Shown one piece after another: positions 8,789 through 15,161 of a stretch of 64,000 nucleotides of DNA. The translations under genes were made by a program, and so were the position numbers. The notes beneath the pieces are model-generated. The model did not search any database. It saw only the letters and a list, made by a program, of their open reading frames with translations, and was not told the DNA's origin. Origin of the DNA: Chryseobacterium indicum (GTDB taxonomy: Bacteria > Bacteroidota > Bacteroidia > Flavobacteriales > Weeksellaceae); NCBI RefSeq assembly GCF_021504595.1, contig NZ_JACSGT010000003.1, positions 124,001 to 188,000 on the forward strand, given 5' to 3'. Within the stretch, counting starts at the first letter, position 1. Each line of letters opens with the position of its first letter.

Positions 8789-9346
8789 TCAAATCGCTTC
8801 TAATTCATTATTTTTCATCTGAGTAAGGTGTCGCTGAGCATGAAGCGAAAGGAAATAAATGTATTCGTATACATTGATTTTCCCGAGTTCGTTCACTGTC
8901 ATTGTCGTTTTGCAGAGAAGACCTTCGCCGTTTTTCATCAAGTCTAAATAACTTAAACATTGATGATATTGCTGAGTAATTAAACTTCTTATTTCAGTTA
9001 AATTTAATTCTCCTTTCGGCTACATGTGTTCTGGTCTTATCCATTCAAAAGATCCATACTTGCCTACTTTTTCAAACTTTTCCTGATTGAAACGGTAATT
9101 TTCTATTTCAAGATTCAAATCAAGATGAAGATAATTCAGCATTGCTTTTCTTGATCCTTTTTCAATGAGAATCAGTAAATAAAAATTCGTTAGATAAATG
9201 TGTTCCAAAATCTGCTGAACTGTCCAACCTCCATTGGAAGGTTGAAAATTCAACGTTTTATTGTCTTTATCAAACCACTTGTCAACCTCATCAAAACTGA
9301 GCTTCAAATGCGTTTTTAGATCCTGAATGAATCTGAAAATGTCCAT
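8789..9346 (-). pseudogene. DinB-like gene interrupted by one in-frame TAG
   Basis: The frame from ATG 9346 reads 108 codons to RPEHM, then TAG at 9020-9022. It continues without a shift for 76 more codons to TGA at 8789. The downstream part (LNLTEIRSLITQQ.., YIYFLSLHAQRHLTQ) carries the C-terminal metal-binding histidines of the DinB/YfiT fold, and the upstream part has the N-terminal DHxxE-like helices (QQILEHIYL). Together they give a normal DinB-like length of about 185 residues. A single G-to-T change (GAG to TAG) would explain the break. Pseudogene, strain polymorphism, sequencing error or stop-codon readthrough are all possible. The start codon overlaps the stop region of the receiver-like gene upstream. 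Confidence 0.75.
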
Positions 9347-9717
9347 TATAAATTTTTAAAGTTTTTTAAAAGGCTTTCAATATTTTCCTTTCCGACAGGA
9401 TTCATGGAATGGCAATAGAACTGTGGCAAATCCAAATAATTATCCATACAATATTCTACCAGCCATTTTGCACAATCGTAGCCTGTTTTTTCAACAAATT
9501 CCTGAGAATCCTGTTTCAAATAATTTTCATCGGCAAGGTCGTGGTCAAAAGAGATCATTTCGGGAAGTCCTTTTTCCAAAATCCTATTGACAAACTGTTC
9601 GTAATTTCGAACGATATGCCAGTCTTTTCTGAGGAAAATATCCTGCTTGGTATAATGATATGCTTCAATCGGATATCTTATATCGTCCAGAAACAGTAAT
9701 CTTTTTGTTATTTCCAT
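9346..9717 (-). CDS. cyclic-phosphate-processing receiver-like (cREC) protein
   Basis: A 123-residue protein with a receiver-like beta-alpha fold: LLFLDDIRYP (D11, D12), then MISFDHDLADEN (about 54-65), and a C-terminal YCHSMNPVGKENI. The FDHDL motif with a following conserved HS is characteristic of the stand-alone cREC family, which comparative-genomic work has linked to RNA-repair gene clusters and to handling of 2',3'-cyclic phosphate ends. It lacks a partner kinase or DNA-binding domain. Its start is 10 bp from the ATP-grasp gene and its end overlaps the DinB-like start, so it is part of a tight operon. The catalytic role is a prediction, not known from experiment. Confidence 0.75.
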   Translation of the reverse strand: MEITKRLLFLDDIRYPIEAYHYTKQDIFLRKDWHIVRNYEQFVNRILEKGLPEMISFDHDLADENYLKQDSQEFVEKTGYDCAKWLVEYCMDNYLDLPQFYCHSMNPVGKENIESLLKNFKNL

Positions 9718-9727
9718 TGCTTATTTT

Positions 9728-10504
9728 TTAATTCGAAAAGTAAATATTCAAAGCTTTGATAATACTTTTCACGTTTGTATTCGGATAAAATCCTGAACTG
9801 TTGATGCAGTTGATTTCAACAATTTTCCATCCTTCATCTGTGAAGCAAATATCCATCACAAAAGCTTCTTCCAAATTGAAAAGCTGAATCATTTCATTGG
9901 CGAAACTCAATCCGTCTTCTGAAACTTTTTCTTCAAAAGGAGCATGATCATTGAATTTATAATATCCGGCATCAATAATTTGTCCGCCAACAATCCAGAG
10001 TCTTGCTTCTTTGATCGTTCGTTTTGCTTCAGAAATCTGAACCAAAGAATCTTCTGTAATTCTGTTGGTTTGATTTTCCAATGCTTCAAAAGCAAAATCT
10101 TTCCATTCCGTTTCATTGAATACTTTTCCTGTAAAAATTTTTGCTTCATTGTAAGGTTTGATGAATTTGAGTTCATCTTTTTTCCAAATCAATTCTTCCG
10201 AAATTTTATGAACGGAAACTTTATTATTAAGAAGGTTTTCACTATAATATTTGGAATACACTTCATACAAATGATTGCCTCCATAGAAAGAACCGGGAAA
10301 CCAATCTGTATTTTGCTTTGCCAATCTTGCAATCGTCACCGAACCGTATACAAAAACATCTTTTCTGTCTGTTTCGAAGTCAATTTTTTGTGCGGTTGGA
10401 GGAATATTAATTACGCTGTAATCAATATTTAATTCGTCCAAAGCATCAAAAATCCTGTAATGATCGGGATCTAAATATACATTAGCCTGAACTAAAAAAT
10501 ACAT
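9728..10504 (-). CDS. ATP-grasp protein, R2K-like
   Basis: A 258-residue protein. The C-terminal half shows ATP-grasp features: ARLWIVGGQIIDAGYY, a central lysine (FIKPYNEAKIFTGKVF) and metal-binding FVMDICFTDEGWKIVEINCINSSGFY near the end. The DxC/D..EIN arrangement fits the R2K clade of small ATP-grasp enzymes found in phage and repair-type neighbourhoods. The N-terminal part has a pre-ATP-grasp look. These enzymes make amide-type bonds from a carboxylate and an amine using ATP; substrate unknown. It is adjacent to a second ATP-grasp gene upstream (24-bp gap) and the cREC gene downstream. Confidence 0.7.
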   Translation of the reverse strand: MYFLVQANVYLDPDHYRIFDALDELNIDYSVINIPPTAQKIDFETDRKDVFVYGSVTIARLAKQNTDWFPGSFYGGNHLYEVYSKYYSENLLNNKVSVHKISEELIWKKDELKFIKPYNEAKIFTGKVFNETEWKDFAFEALENQTNRITEDSLVQISEAKRTIKEARLWIVGGQIIDAGYYKFNDHAPFEEKVSEDGLSFANEMIQLFNLEEAFVMDICFTDEGWKIVEINCINSSGFYPNTNVKSIIKALNIYFSN

Positions 10505-10528
10505 GGTTATTAATTTTTTAAGGTTCTT

Positions 10529-11341
10529 TTATTTGTTTTTTACAATACCCGTCAATTCCAGTTTTGCATCTTCAGGAAATCCTGAAAGTCCGGGAATATC
10601 GTTGTATTCTACAATTACTTTTTCTCCGTTTTCTGTTTCCAGAACATCAATCGCCACAATATCTGCTTTGATGTTTTCCTGTAACAGTTTTACTTTTTCT
10701 ATCCATTCTTTTTCGGGCTCGATGAGTTGATATTGCTGAGTTAAAGAATTGGCTTTCCAATATTTCCCTTTTCTTTTCATTGCCCAGACTTTATCATTGA
10801 TAGCCAGATAACGGATGTCATATTGATAATCAATAAATTTCTCTGTCGTCACATAATCCTGATGAATAAACAGCAAATCTTTCAGTTCTTCCCATTGTTC
10901 TTCGGTTGAAACCAGACTTTTTCCGTATCCGCCGTGATGATTTCCAACTTTAACCACGAAAGGAAACTGCAGTTCCAGATTTTTCAATTGAGTTGTATTG
11001 GTTGCGACATTAAAATCAATCACAGGTAATCCAAGTTTTTTCAATCTGTTTAACATGGATAATCTTTCGTAACCTATTAATAATGTCGAAGCTGAATTCA
11101 CGCATGGAATTCCTGAATATTCAATCAATTCCAAAATGTTTCTGTGTTTTGCTTCAGGATTGATTGCTCCCAATCTCCAGAAAATAACATCCGGTTTGCA
11201 GACTCCATTCTCATCAATAACATACAGTTCAGCATTTTTTACGATAAATTCTGCGGTCTGAACTTTTTTCTGAACCACATCAAATCCTGTAAAATAATCC
11301 TGCCAGTATTTTTCTCCATTGATGATTAAAATTGTTTTCAT
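10529..11341 (-). CDS. RimK-like ATP-grasp protein
   Basis: A 270-residue protein from ATG 11341; the longer frame at 11371 adds a poor leader. The ATP-grasp core is FPFVVKVGNHHGGYGKSLV (lysine plus glycine-rich loop), FIDYQYDIRYLAINDKVWAMKRKG, and the metal site IVAIDVLETENGEKVIVEYNDIPGL. The N-terminal region carries WRLGAINPEAKHRN and LIGYERLSMLNRL like RimK/GshB-type enzymes. Family members ligate amino acids to protein or peptide carboxyl groups. No substrate can be named here. Two ATP-grasp genes in one RNA-repair-like cluster suggest peptide or RNA-end modification, which is inference. Confidence 0.8.
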   Translation of the reverse strand: MKTILIINGEKYWQDYFTGFDVVQKKVQTAEFIVKNAELYVIDENGVCKPDVIFWRLGAINPEAKHRNILELIEYSGIPCVNSASTLLIGYERLSMLNRLKKLGLPVIDFNVATNTTQLKNLELQFPFVVKVGNHHGGYGKSLVSTEEQWEELKDLLFIHQDYVTTEKFIDYQYDIRYLAINDKVWAMKRKGKYWKANSLTQQYQLIEPEKEWIEKVKLLQENIKADIVAIDVLETENGEKVIVEYNDIPGLSGFPEDAKLELTGIVKNK

Positions 11342-11362
11342 TGTTTTATTTGTTATTACTTT

Positions 11363-11395
11363 AAACCTCACAGGTTTTGAAAACCTGTGAGGTTT
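11363..11395. repeat. perfect palindrome, second copy
   Basis: Identical in core to 8725-8757 (AAACCTCACAGG arms). It lies between the RimK-like gene and the YkuK-like gene. Confidence 0.7.
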
Positions 11396-11467
11396 CTGAA
11401 AGCTTTAAAATAAATGTAGAAAATTAAAAACTCTAATTTCCATACATTCCACTTCCAGCTATTTTTA

Positions 11468-11953
11468 TCACACCATCATATCAGCACAATTGGAACTTGC
11501 GAAGGCGTAAGGTTTTGCTTTAAACACATATCCCATTCCAAGAATATATCCCATTGCGTCTCTTAAGGCAACATTGGATTTGAAATCCGGATCGGTATTA
11601 ATGTCTGCATGTACCTCCATTTCCACTCCATAAGCATCCAGAACAGCGCAAATGGCGTAAGCAATTTCTACGGATTTGTTAACCTCGTTCAGCATACGTT
11701 CTTTGATACTGATAGTCTGTATTTCTCTTTCTTTTCTGATAAAGGTAAACGCTCCTTTTCCCTCACGAATAAATACTACTGCCGTAGCATAATTAATGGC
11801 ATCCCCGTATACATGGGAGTCTGAACCTACACAAACCTTCAGTCGGTGTCCATTAGCCTGTTCGCGGATGATGGCTTCTTCTACCAGCTGTGTGATAGAG
11901 TTTTGGAAAATTTTCCCTGTCATGTTCTGCCATACTTGTTGTTGCGTTTCCAT
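11468..11953 (-). CDS. YkuK-family RNase H-like protein
   Basis: A 161-residue protein. An RNase H-like fold is suggested by VCVGSDSHVYGDAINYATAVVF (acidic first strand, about res 39-60), an EVHADINTDPDFKS segment and a C-terminal ASSNCADMMV. The group is annotated as ribonuclease H-like YkuK family, with nuclease activity assumed. It is the gene nearest to the big tRNA array: its start is about 215 bp downstream of tRNA-Trp on the same strand. Cotranscription with the tRNAs is therefore possible. Whether it cuts RNA here is inference. Confidence 0.75.
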   Translation of the reverse strand: METQQQVWQNMTGKIFQNSITQLVEEAIIREQANGHRLKVCVGSDSHVYGDAINYATAVVFIREGKGAFTFIRKEREIQTISIKERMLNEVNKSVEIAYAICAVLDAYGVEMEVHADINTDPDFKSNVALRDAMGYILGMGYVFKAKPYAFASSNCADMMV

Positions 11954-12033
11954 TTTTTCTACATGTTTTTTGTTTTGTTTAAATTTTTATTAATTATTAT
12001 TTGAATATCTGTAATCTGGCAGAGTGCTTTTTT

Positions 12034-12160
12034 AACGCAAAGTCCGCAAAGATTTTTTACTACTCACTTCTATTAAAGTTCGCAAAGGCGTTTCACTCAG
12101 CTAAGAACACAAAGCTTTTTAAATTCACTTGTGAAGCAAATTCACCATTGACCATTAACA
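12034..12160. repeat. AACGC-type repeat plus partial tRNA-spacer repeat
   Basis: AACGCAAAGTCCGCAAAG..GGCGTTTCACTTAG occupies 12034-12118. After it comes the right half of the tRNA-array spacer (TTCACTTGTGAAGC..CCATTGACCATT). No gene is seen between YkuK and tRNA-Trp. Confidence 0.6.
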
Positions 12161-12166
12161 TTCTTG

Positions 12167-12237
12167 CACTCCGAACCGGACTCGAACCAATACCATCAGT
12201 TTTGGAGACTGAGATGCTGCCATTACACTATCGGAGT
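12167..12237 (-). tRNA. tRNA-Trp (CCA)
   Basis: Acceptor ACTCCGA/TCGGAGT pairs fully. The anticodon loop is CTCCAAA, giving CCA, and the T-loop is TTCGAGT. Discriminator is G. It is the last tRNA of the array in transcription order. Confidence 0.88.
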
Positions 12238-12245
12238 AGTTTTTG

Positions 12246-12318
12246 TTGATTCATCAGGACTCGAACCTGAACAACAAGAGTCAAAGTCTTGTGTGCTGAC
12301 CAATTACACTATGAATCA
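12246..12318 (-). tRNA. tRNA-Gln (TTG)
   Basis: Acceptor TGATTCA/TGAATCA pairs fully. Stem CAAGA/TCTTG closes the loop CTTTGAC (TTG). The T-arm is CAGG TTCGAGT CCTG. Its 3' half is nearly repeated in the degenerate tRNA at 13121-13191. Confidence 0.88.
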
Positions 12319-12326
12319 ATTTTATA

Positions 12327-12400
12327 AGTAATGAGTAATAGGTAATTAGTAATTTTTTTTGCGCATAATTCATTACTTATTGCACATTACTTATTACTGA
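12327..12400. repeat. tRNA spacer type R2 (TAATGAGTAAT palindrome)
   Basis: An imperfect palindrome with arms built from AGTAATGAGTAAT and ATTACTTATTACT. Related copies lie at 12488-12565 and 12655-12750, with partial copies near 13290-13318 and 13543-13572. Confidence 0.65.
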
Positions 12401-12407
12401 TATCTCG

Positions 12408-12480
12408 TGGAACAGACAGGAATCGAACCTGTACCTTTAGTTTTTCAGACTAACGTGCAGACCTGCTACACCACTCTTCC
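12408..12480 (-). tRNA. tRNA-Phe (GAA)
   Basis: Acceptor GGAAGAG/CTGTTCC has one G-G mismatch. Stem TTAGT/ACTAA closes the loop CTGAAAA (GAA). T-arm is ACAGG TTCGATT CCTGT. Discriminator is A. Confidence 0.82.
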
Positions 12481-12487
12481 AATTTTA

Positions 12488-12565
12488 TAGGTAATGAGTA
12501 ATTGGTAATCAATAATATTTTTTGCCTGCAATTTATTACCCATTGCTTATTACCGATTACTTATA
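12488..12565. repeat. tRNA spacer type R2, second copy
   Basis: Arms GGTAATGAGTAATTGG and CCATTGCTTATTACC form an imperfect hairpin between tRNA-Phe and tRNA-Leu. Confidence 0.6.
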
Positions 12566-12570
12566 TTCTG

Positions 12571-12644
12571 TACGGGAAGAGGGATTCGAACCCCCAAAAC
12601 CTTGAGCCTAAATCAAGTGTGTCTGCCAATTCCACCATTCCCGC
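12571..12644 (-). tRNA. tRNA-Leu (TAG) without a long variable arm
   Basis: Acceptor GCGGGAA/TTCCCGT closes with a terminal G-T pair. D-arm GGTGGAATTGGCAGACAC is leucine-like, and the loop TTTAGGC gives anticodon TAG. Between the anticodon stem and the T-stem there are only about five nucleotides, whereas normal tRNA-Leu is class II with a long variable arm. It may be functional but atypical, or not recognised by LeuRS. Confidence 0.72.
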
Positions 12645-12654
12645 GGATTTCATT

Positions 12655-12750
12655 AGTAATGAGTAATTGGTAATCAGTAATAAAAATTATCTTCTATAAA
12701 TTTATAATTCGTATTAACCTTAAATAATTACTCATTGCTAATTACTTATT
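12655..12750. repeat. tRNA spacer type R2, third copy
   Basis: TAATGAGTAATTGGTAATCAG on the left and TAATTACTCATTGCTAATTAC on the right form an imperfect palindrome with a longer loop. Confidence 0.55.
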
Positions 12751-12769
12751 ATTTATATTTTTAGGTTCG

Positions 12770-12845
12770 AGAAAAGCCTGTCTATATTTATAAACTATGC
12801 CTGTAATGTTTTTTTAAAGATCTTCTGCGCTCGACAGACCTTTCT
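12770..12845 (-). ncRNA. hairpin element H1 (candidate structured RNA)
   Basis: Minus-strand stem AGAAAGGTCTGTC pairs with GACAGGCTTTTCT (13 bp with G-U pairs). The loop begins GAGCGCAGAAGATCTT. It is one of four copies among the tRNA genes with compensatory stem changes. It is not a cloverleaf. Its function is unknown and it could instead be a small mobile palindrome. Confidence 0.5.
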
Positions 12846-12867
12846 CTTTCCATTTAACCTATTTCTT

Positions 12868-12953
12868 TGTGAATTGTCAATCGTCAATTTATTTCGTAGT
12901 CAATTCTTAAATTCACTTGTGGAGCAAAATTCACCATTCACCTTTTCACTTTC
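12868..12953. repeat. tRNA spacer type R1 (GTGAATTGTCAAT.. palindrome)
   Basis: Begins GTGAATTGTCAATCG and ends TTCACCATTCACC. About eight copies of this 75-90 bp spacer, each with inverted ends, separate tRNAs in the array. Confidence 0.65.
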
Positions 12954-12956
12954 CTG

Positions 12957-13029
12957 TACTCTATAAGGGAATCGAACCCTTGTTTTCTGCTCGAAAGGCA
13001 GGCGTCCTGAACCGTTAGACGAATAGAGC
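12957..13029 (-). tRNA. tRNA-Glu (TTC), copy 1
   Basis: Acceptor GCTCTAT/ATAGAGT (terminal G-T pair), loop CTTTCGA (TTC), T-arm AAGGG TTCGATT CCCTT. The outer anticodon-stem pair is a C-A mismatch. Confidence 0.85.
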
Positions 13030-13120
13030 GTTTTTGTGGTGAATTGTTGATGTCAATTTTATTTCGTAGTCAATCTTTAAGATTTACTTGCAAAGCAAAA
13101 TTCACCATTCACTTTTTTGA

Positions 13121-13191
13121 CCATCTGACCAGGAGTCGAACCTGAACAACAAGAGTACATTTCCTGCATGCTGCCATTACATTATCAGCGG
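13121..13191 (-). pseudogene. degenerate or chimeric tRNA
   Basis: D-arm (ATGTAATGGCAGCAT) and T-arm (TCAGG TTCGACT CCTGG) are present, but the acceptor has two mismatches and no anticodon stem forms. The 3' half CTCTTGTTGTTCAGG matches tRNA-Gln at 12246-12318, so the element looks like a recombinant of two tRNAs. No anticodon can be assigned. Confidence 0.6.
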
Positions 13192-13193
13192 TG

Positions 13194-13280
13194 TGGTGGA
13201 AGTAGTAGGATTCGAACCTACTCAGCAATAAAGCAACAGATTTACAGTCTGCCCCGACTCTCCAGCTTCGGCGTACTTCC
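13194..13280 (-). tRNA. tRNA-Tyr (GTA), CCA encoded
   Basis: Acceptor GGAAGTA/TACTTCC, loop CTGTAAA (GTA), class II variable arm, T-arm GTAGG TTCGAAT CCTAC. Discriminator A is followed by encoded CCA, unlike most tRNAs of this array. Confidence 0.9.
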
Positions 13281-13351
13281 CTTTTTTCATGAGCAATAAG
13301 TAATTGGTAATGAGTAATATTTTCCAACTAACTTTTTAATCTTTAATTTTT

Positions 13352-13428
13352 GAAGAAAAACAAAGCCTGTCTTAATTTTTAGTTTGATGTAAGAACTCCT
13401 GCGCTCGACAAACTTTTTCTTTTTCTTC
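13352..13428 (-). ncRNA. hairpin element H2
   Basis: Minus-strand stem AAAGTTTGTC/GACAGGCTTT is extended outward by GAAGAAAAA/TTTTTCTTC. The loop begins GAGCGCAGGAGTTCTT. It lies between tRNA-Tyr and tRNA-Cys. Confidence 0.5.
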
Positions 13429-13454
13429 GGAACTAATCTCATTTTAGTTATTTG

Positions 13455-13536
13455 AGATGGTTATGGGATTCAAACCCACTCAGCTTACGCAACGGTTTTG
13501 CAGACCGCCCCGACTCTTCCACTTCGGCGAACCATC
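13455..13536 (-). tRNA. tRNA-Cys (GCA) on a tyrosine-like class II body
   Basis: Acceptor GATGGTT/AACCATC, loop CTGCAAA (GCA), D-arm CGCCGAAGTGGAAGAGTCGG and a class II variable arm (TTGCGTAAGC) like the neighbouring tRNA-Tyr. Bacterial tRNA-Cys normally has a short variable loop. The discriminator is U, the main CysRS identity base, so cysteine charging is plausible despite the Tyr-like body. Confidence 0.75.
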
Positions 13537-13612
13537 GTTTTTATGAGTAATCAGTAATGGTAATGAGTAATTTCCCAATATTCTGATTCTTTTTTATTTA
13601 AATTTTCATTAA

Positions 13613-13678
13613 AAAATAAAGTCTGTCTTATTTTTTTGTTTGATATAAGAACTTCTGCGCTTTGACAAACTTTATTTT
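13613..13678 (-). ncRNA. hairpin element H3
   Basis: Perfect 15-bp stem AAAATAAAGTTTGTC/GACAGACTTTATTTT on the minus strand. The loop begins AAAGCGCAGAAGTTCTT. Relative to H2, changes on both sides of the stem preserve pairing. Confidence 0.55.
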
Positions 13679-13731
13679 CTCTAAAATTTATATTATGTCA
13701 CAACTTTTTTTCATCTATTTTCAGTTGAGTT

Positions 13732-13806
13732 AAGAAAAAGCCTGTCTATATTATATCGTGTTTTTTTGGCTAAAGATCTTCTTCTCTCGACAAGCCTTTT
13801 CTTTTT
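13732..13806 (-). ncRNA. hairpin element H4
   Basis: Stem AAGAAAAGGCTTGTC/GACAGGCTTTTTCTT on the minus strand. The loop begins GAGAGAAGAAGATCTTTA. It is the most diverged copy in the loop core but keeps the AAGATCTT tail. Confidence 0.5.
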
Positions 13807-13837
13807 CTCTTTGAAACAATTAACTTAGTTTGAATTG

Positions 13838-13918
13838 TGAATAGTCAATTATCAATTCACTTTGCTTGTCAATTTTAAATTCACTTACGAAGTAAATTCA
13901 CCATTAACTATTCACTTT
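13838..13918. repeat. tRNA spacer type R1, second copy
   Basis: GTGAATAGTCAATTATC on the left and CCATTAACTATTCAC on the right give long inverted ends. The centre has TTCACTTACGAAGTAAATTC, also self-complementary. Confidence 0.65.
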
Positions 13919-13922
13919 TCTG

Positions 13923-13995
13923 TAATTTCGGAAGGACTCGAACCTTCAACCTTCGGCTTATGAAACCGATACTCTAACCATTGAGCTACGAAATC
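13923..13995 (-). tRNA. tRNA-Met (CAT)
   Basis: Acceptor GATTTCG/CGAAATT, loop TTCATAA (CAT), T-arm GAAGG TTCGAGT CCTTC. The elongator-like start pairs normally. A CAT anticodon could also be tRNA-Ile2 if lysidine-modified, which cannot be decided here. Confidence 0.82.
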
Positions 13996-14094
13996 GTTTT
14001 TAATTTGGTGAATAATCAATCGTCAGTCCCATTTGTTCATCAATTTTAAAATTCACTTACGAAGTAAATTCACCATTGACTATTCACTTTTTTG

Positions 14095-14166
14095 TACTCC
14101 ATAAGGGAATCGAACCCTTGTCGTTCGGTAGAAAGCCGAATGCACTAACCTCTATGCTAATGGAGC
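14095..14166 (-). tRNA. tRNA-Glu (TTC), copy 2
   Basis: Acceptor GCTCCAT/ATGGAGT, stem TTCGG/CCGAA, loop CTTTCTA (TTC), T-arm AAGGG TTCGATT CCCTT. It is clearly related to copy 1 but with a rewritten acceptor and anticodon stem. Confidence 0.85.
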
Positions 14167-14172
14167 AAACTG

Positions 14173-14244
14173 TCTGGAAAGCAGGGTTCGAACCTGCGAC
14201 CTCCCGCGTCCAAGGCGGGTAAACAACCACCGTTATCTTTCCAG
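14173..14244 (-). tRNA. tRNA-Pro (TGG)
   Basis: Acceptor CTGGAAA/TTTCCAG, stem CCCGC/GCGGG, loop CTTGGAC (TGG), T-arm GCAGG TTCGAAC CCTGC. All stems pair. Confidence 0.88.
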
Positions 14245-14312
14245 TTTTGCAGATTCACTTTCATTTTCTTTTCCGGGAGACAGCCGAAGCAGAAGTTTTC
14301 CATGAATCTTTG

Positions 14313-14384
14313 CGGTCTATGCGAGAATCGAACTCGCAGTGCCCGAGAGACAGTCGGGAAGGTTAACCATTACCTCAATAGACC
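14313..14384 (-). tRNA. tRNA-Asp (GTC)
   Basis: Acceptor GGTCTAT/ATAGACC with discriminator G, the usual AspRS identity base. Stem CCCGA/TCGGG closes loop CTGTCTC (GTC). T-arm is GCGAG TTCGATT CTCGC. Confidence 0.87.
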
Positions 14385-14389
14385 TTTTG

Positions 14390-14474
14390 CGGAGAGCAAA
14401 GGAATCGAACCTTCACTACTGTCGTAGAACTCATTAGCAGTAAGCCGCAACAAACCAATATTTGCCTACTCTCC
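14390..14474 (-). tRNA. tRNA-Ser (GCT)
   Basis: An 85-nt class II tRNA. Acceptor GGAGAGT/GCTCTCC, loop CTGCTAA (GCT), variable arm CTAC-GACA-GTAG, T-arm GAAGG TTCGATT CCTTT. Discriminator is G. Confidence 0.87.
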
Positions 14475-14479
14475 TTTTG

Positions 14480-14553
14480 TGATTCCGACAGGGTTCGAAC
14501 CTGTAACCCTGGGTTTAGAAAACCCATGCTCTATCCTGTTGAGCTACGGAACC
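14480..14553 (-). tRNA. tRNA-Arg (TCT)
   Basis: Acceptor GGTTCCG/CGGAATC, stem TGGGT/ACCCA, loop TTTCTAA (TCT), T-arm ACAGG TTCGAAC CCTGT. Canonical. Confidence 0.88.
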
Positions 14554-14560
14554 TTAATAA

Positions 14561-14638
14561 TGTGAATAGTCAATTGTCAATTCGCGTTGCCTGTCAATTT
14601 TAAATTCACTTGAAACAAAATTCACTATTGACCATTCT
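14561..14638. repeat. tRNA spacer type R1, further copy
   Basis: GTGAATAGTCAATTGTC on the left and CTATTGACCATTC on the right. The same spacer recurs at 13999-14092, 14730-14812, 14902-14983 and 15073-15153. Confidence 0.65.
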
Positions 14639-14642
14639 TTTG

Positions 14643-14716
14643 TAATCCCAGAAGGACTCGAACCTTCAACCTTCGACGTATCAGGTCGATGCTCCAACCA
14701 TTTGAGCTATGAGATT
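14643..14716 (-). tRNA. tRNA-Ile (GAT)
   Basis: Acceptor AATCTCA/TGGGATT, stem TCGAC/GTCGA, loop CTGATAC (GAT), T-arm GAAGG TTCGAGT CCTTC. It shares its acceptor with the next two tRNAs, suggesting local duplication. Confidence 0.88.
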
Positions 14717-14729
14717 GTTTTTTTTATTT

Positions 14730-14812
14730 TGAATAGTCAATCGTCAATCTGCTTTGCCTGTCAATTTTTAATTTACTTATGAAATAAAATTCACAATTGA
14801 CTATTCACTTTT
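14730..14812. repeat. tRNA spacer type R1, further copy
   Basis: GAATAGTCAATCGTC on the left and CAATTGACTATTCAC on the right flank an AT-rich centre. Confidence 0.65.
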
Positions 14813-14816
14813 TTTG

Positions 14817-14890
14817 TAATCCCAGAAAGATTTGAACTTTCAACCCCCGGTTTAAAAGACCGGTGCTCTAACCATTTGAGCTATGAGATT
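14817..14890 (-). tRNA. tRNA-Lys (TTT)
   Basis: Acceptor AATCTCA/TGGGATT, stem CCGGT/ACCGG, loop CTTTTAA (TTT), T-arm GAAAG TTCAAAT CTTTC. Body near-identical to the flanking Ile and Arg genes. Confidence 0.88.
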
Positions 14891-14901
14891 GTTTTTATGT
14901 T

Positions 14902-14983
14902 GTGAATGGTCAATCGTCAATTCGTCTTGCTCGTCAATTTTTAAATTTACTTATGAAATAAAATTCACTATTGACCATTCATT
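14902..14983. repeat. tRNA spacer type R1, further copy
   Basis: GTGAATGGTCAATCGTC on the left and CTATTGACCATTCAT on the right. The matching change in both arms (GGTC/GACC versus AGTC/GACT in other copies) preserves pairing. Confidence 0.65.
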
Positions 14984-14988
14984 TTTTG

Positions 14989-15062
14989 TAATCCCAGAAG
15001 GACTCGAACCTTCAACTTTTGGTTTCGTAGACCAACGCTCTATCCAATTGAGCTATGAGATT
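14989..15062 (-). tRNA. tRNA-Arg (ACG)
   Basis: Acceptor AATCTCA/TGGGATT, stem TTGGT/ACCAA, loop CTACGAA (ACG, the normal inosine-type arginine anticodon), T-arm GAAGG TTCGAGT CCTTC. Confidence 0.88.
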
Positions 15063-15072
15063 ATTTTTAATT

Positions 15073-15153
15073 TGTGAATTGTTAATCGTCAATTCGTCTT
15101 GCTCGTCAATTTTTAAATTCACTTACGAAGTAAAATTCACTATTAACTATTCA
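15073..15153. repeat. tRNA spacer type R1, further copy
   Basis: GTGAATTGTTAATCGTC on the left and CTATTAACTATTCAC on the right. It separates tRNA-Arg from tRNA-His. Confidence 0.6.
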
Positions 15154-15161
15154 CATTTCTG

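Noticed and set aside
12001..12249. 82-codon plus-strand frame across tRNA-Trp
   Set aside because: It reads antisense through repeat and tRNA sequence; the tRNA explains the open frame.
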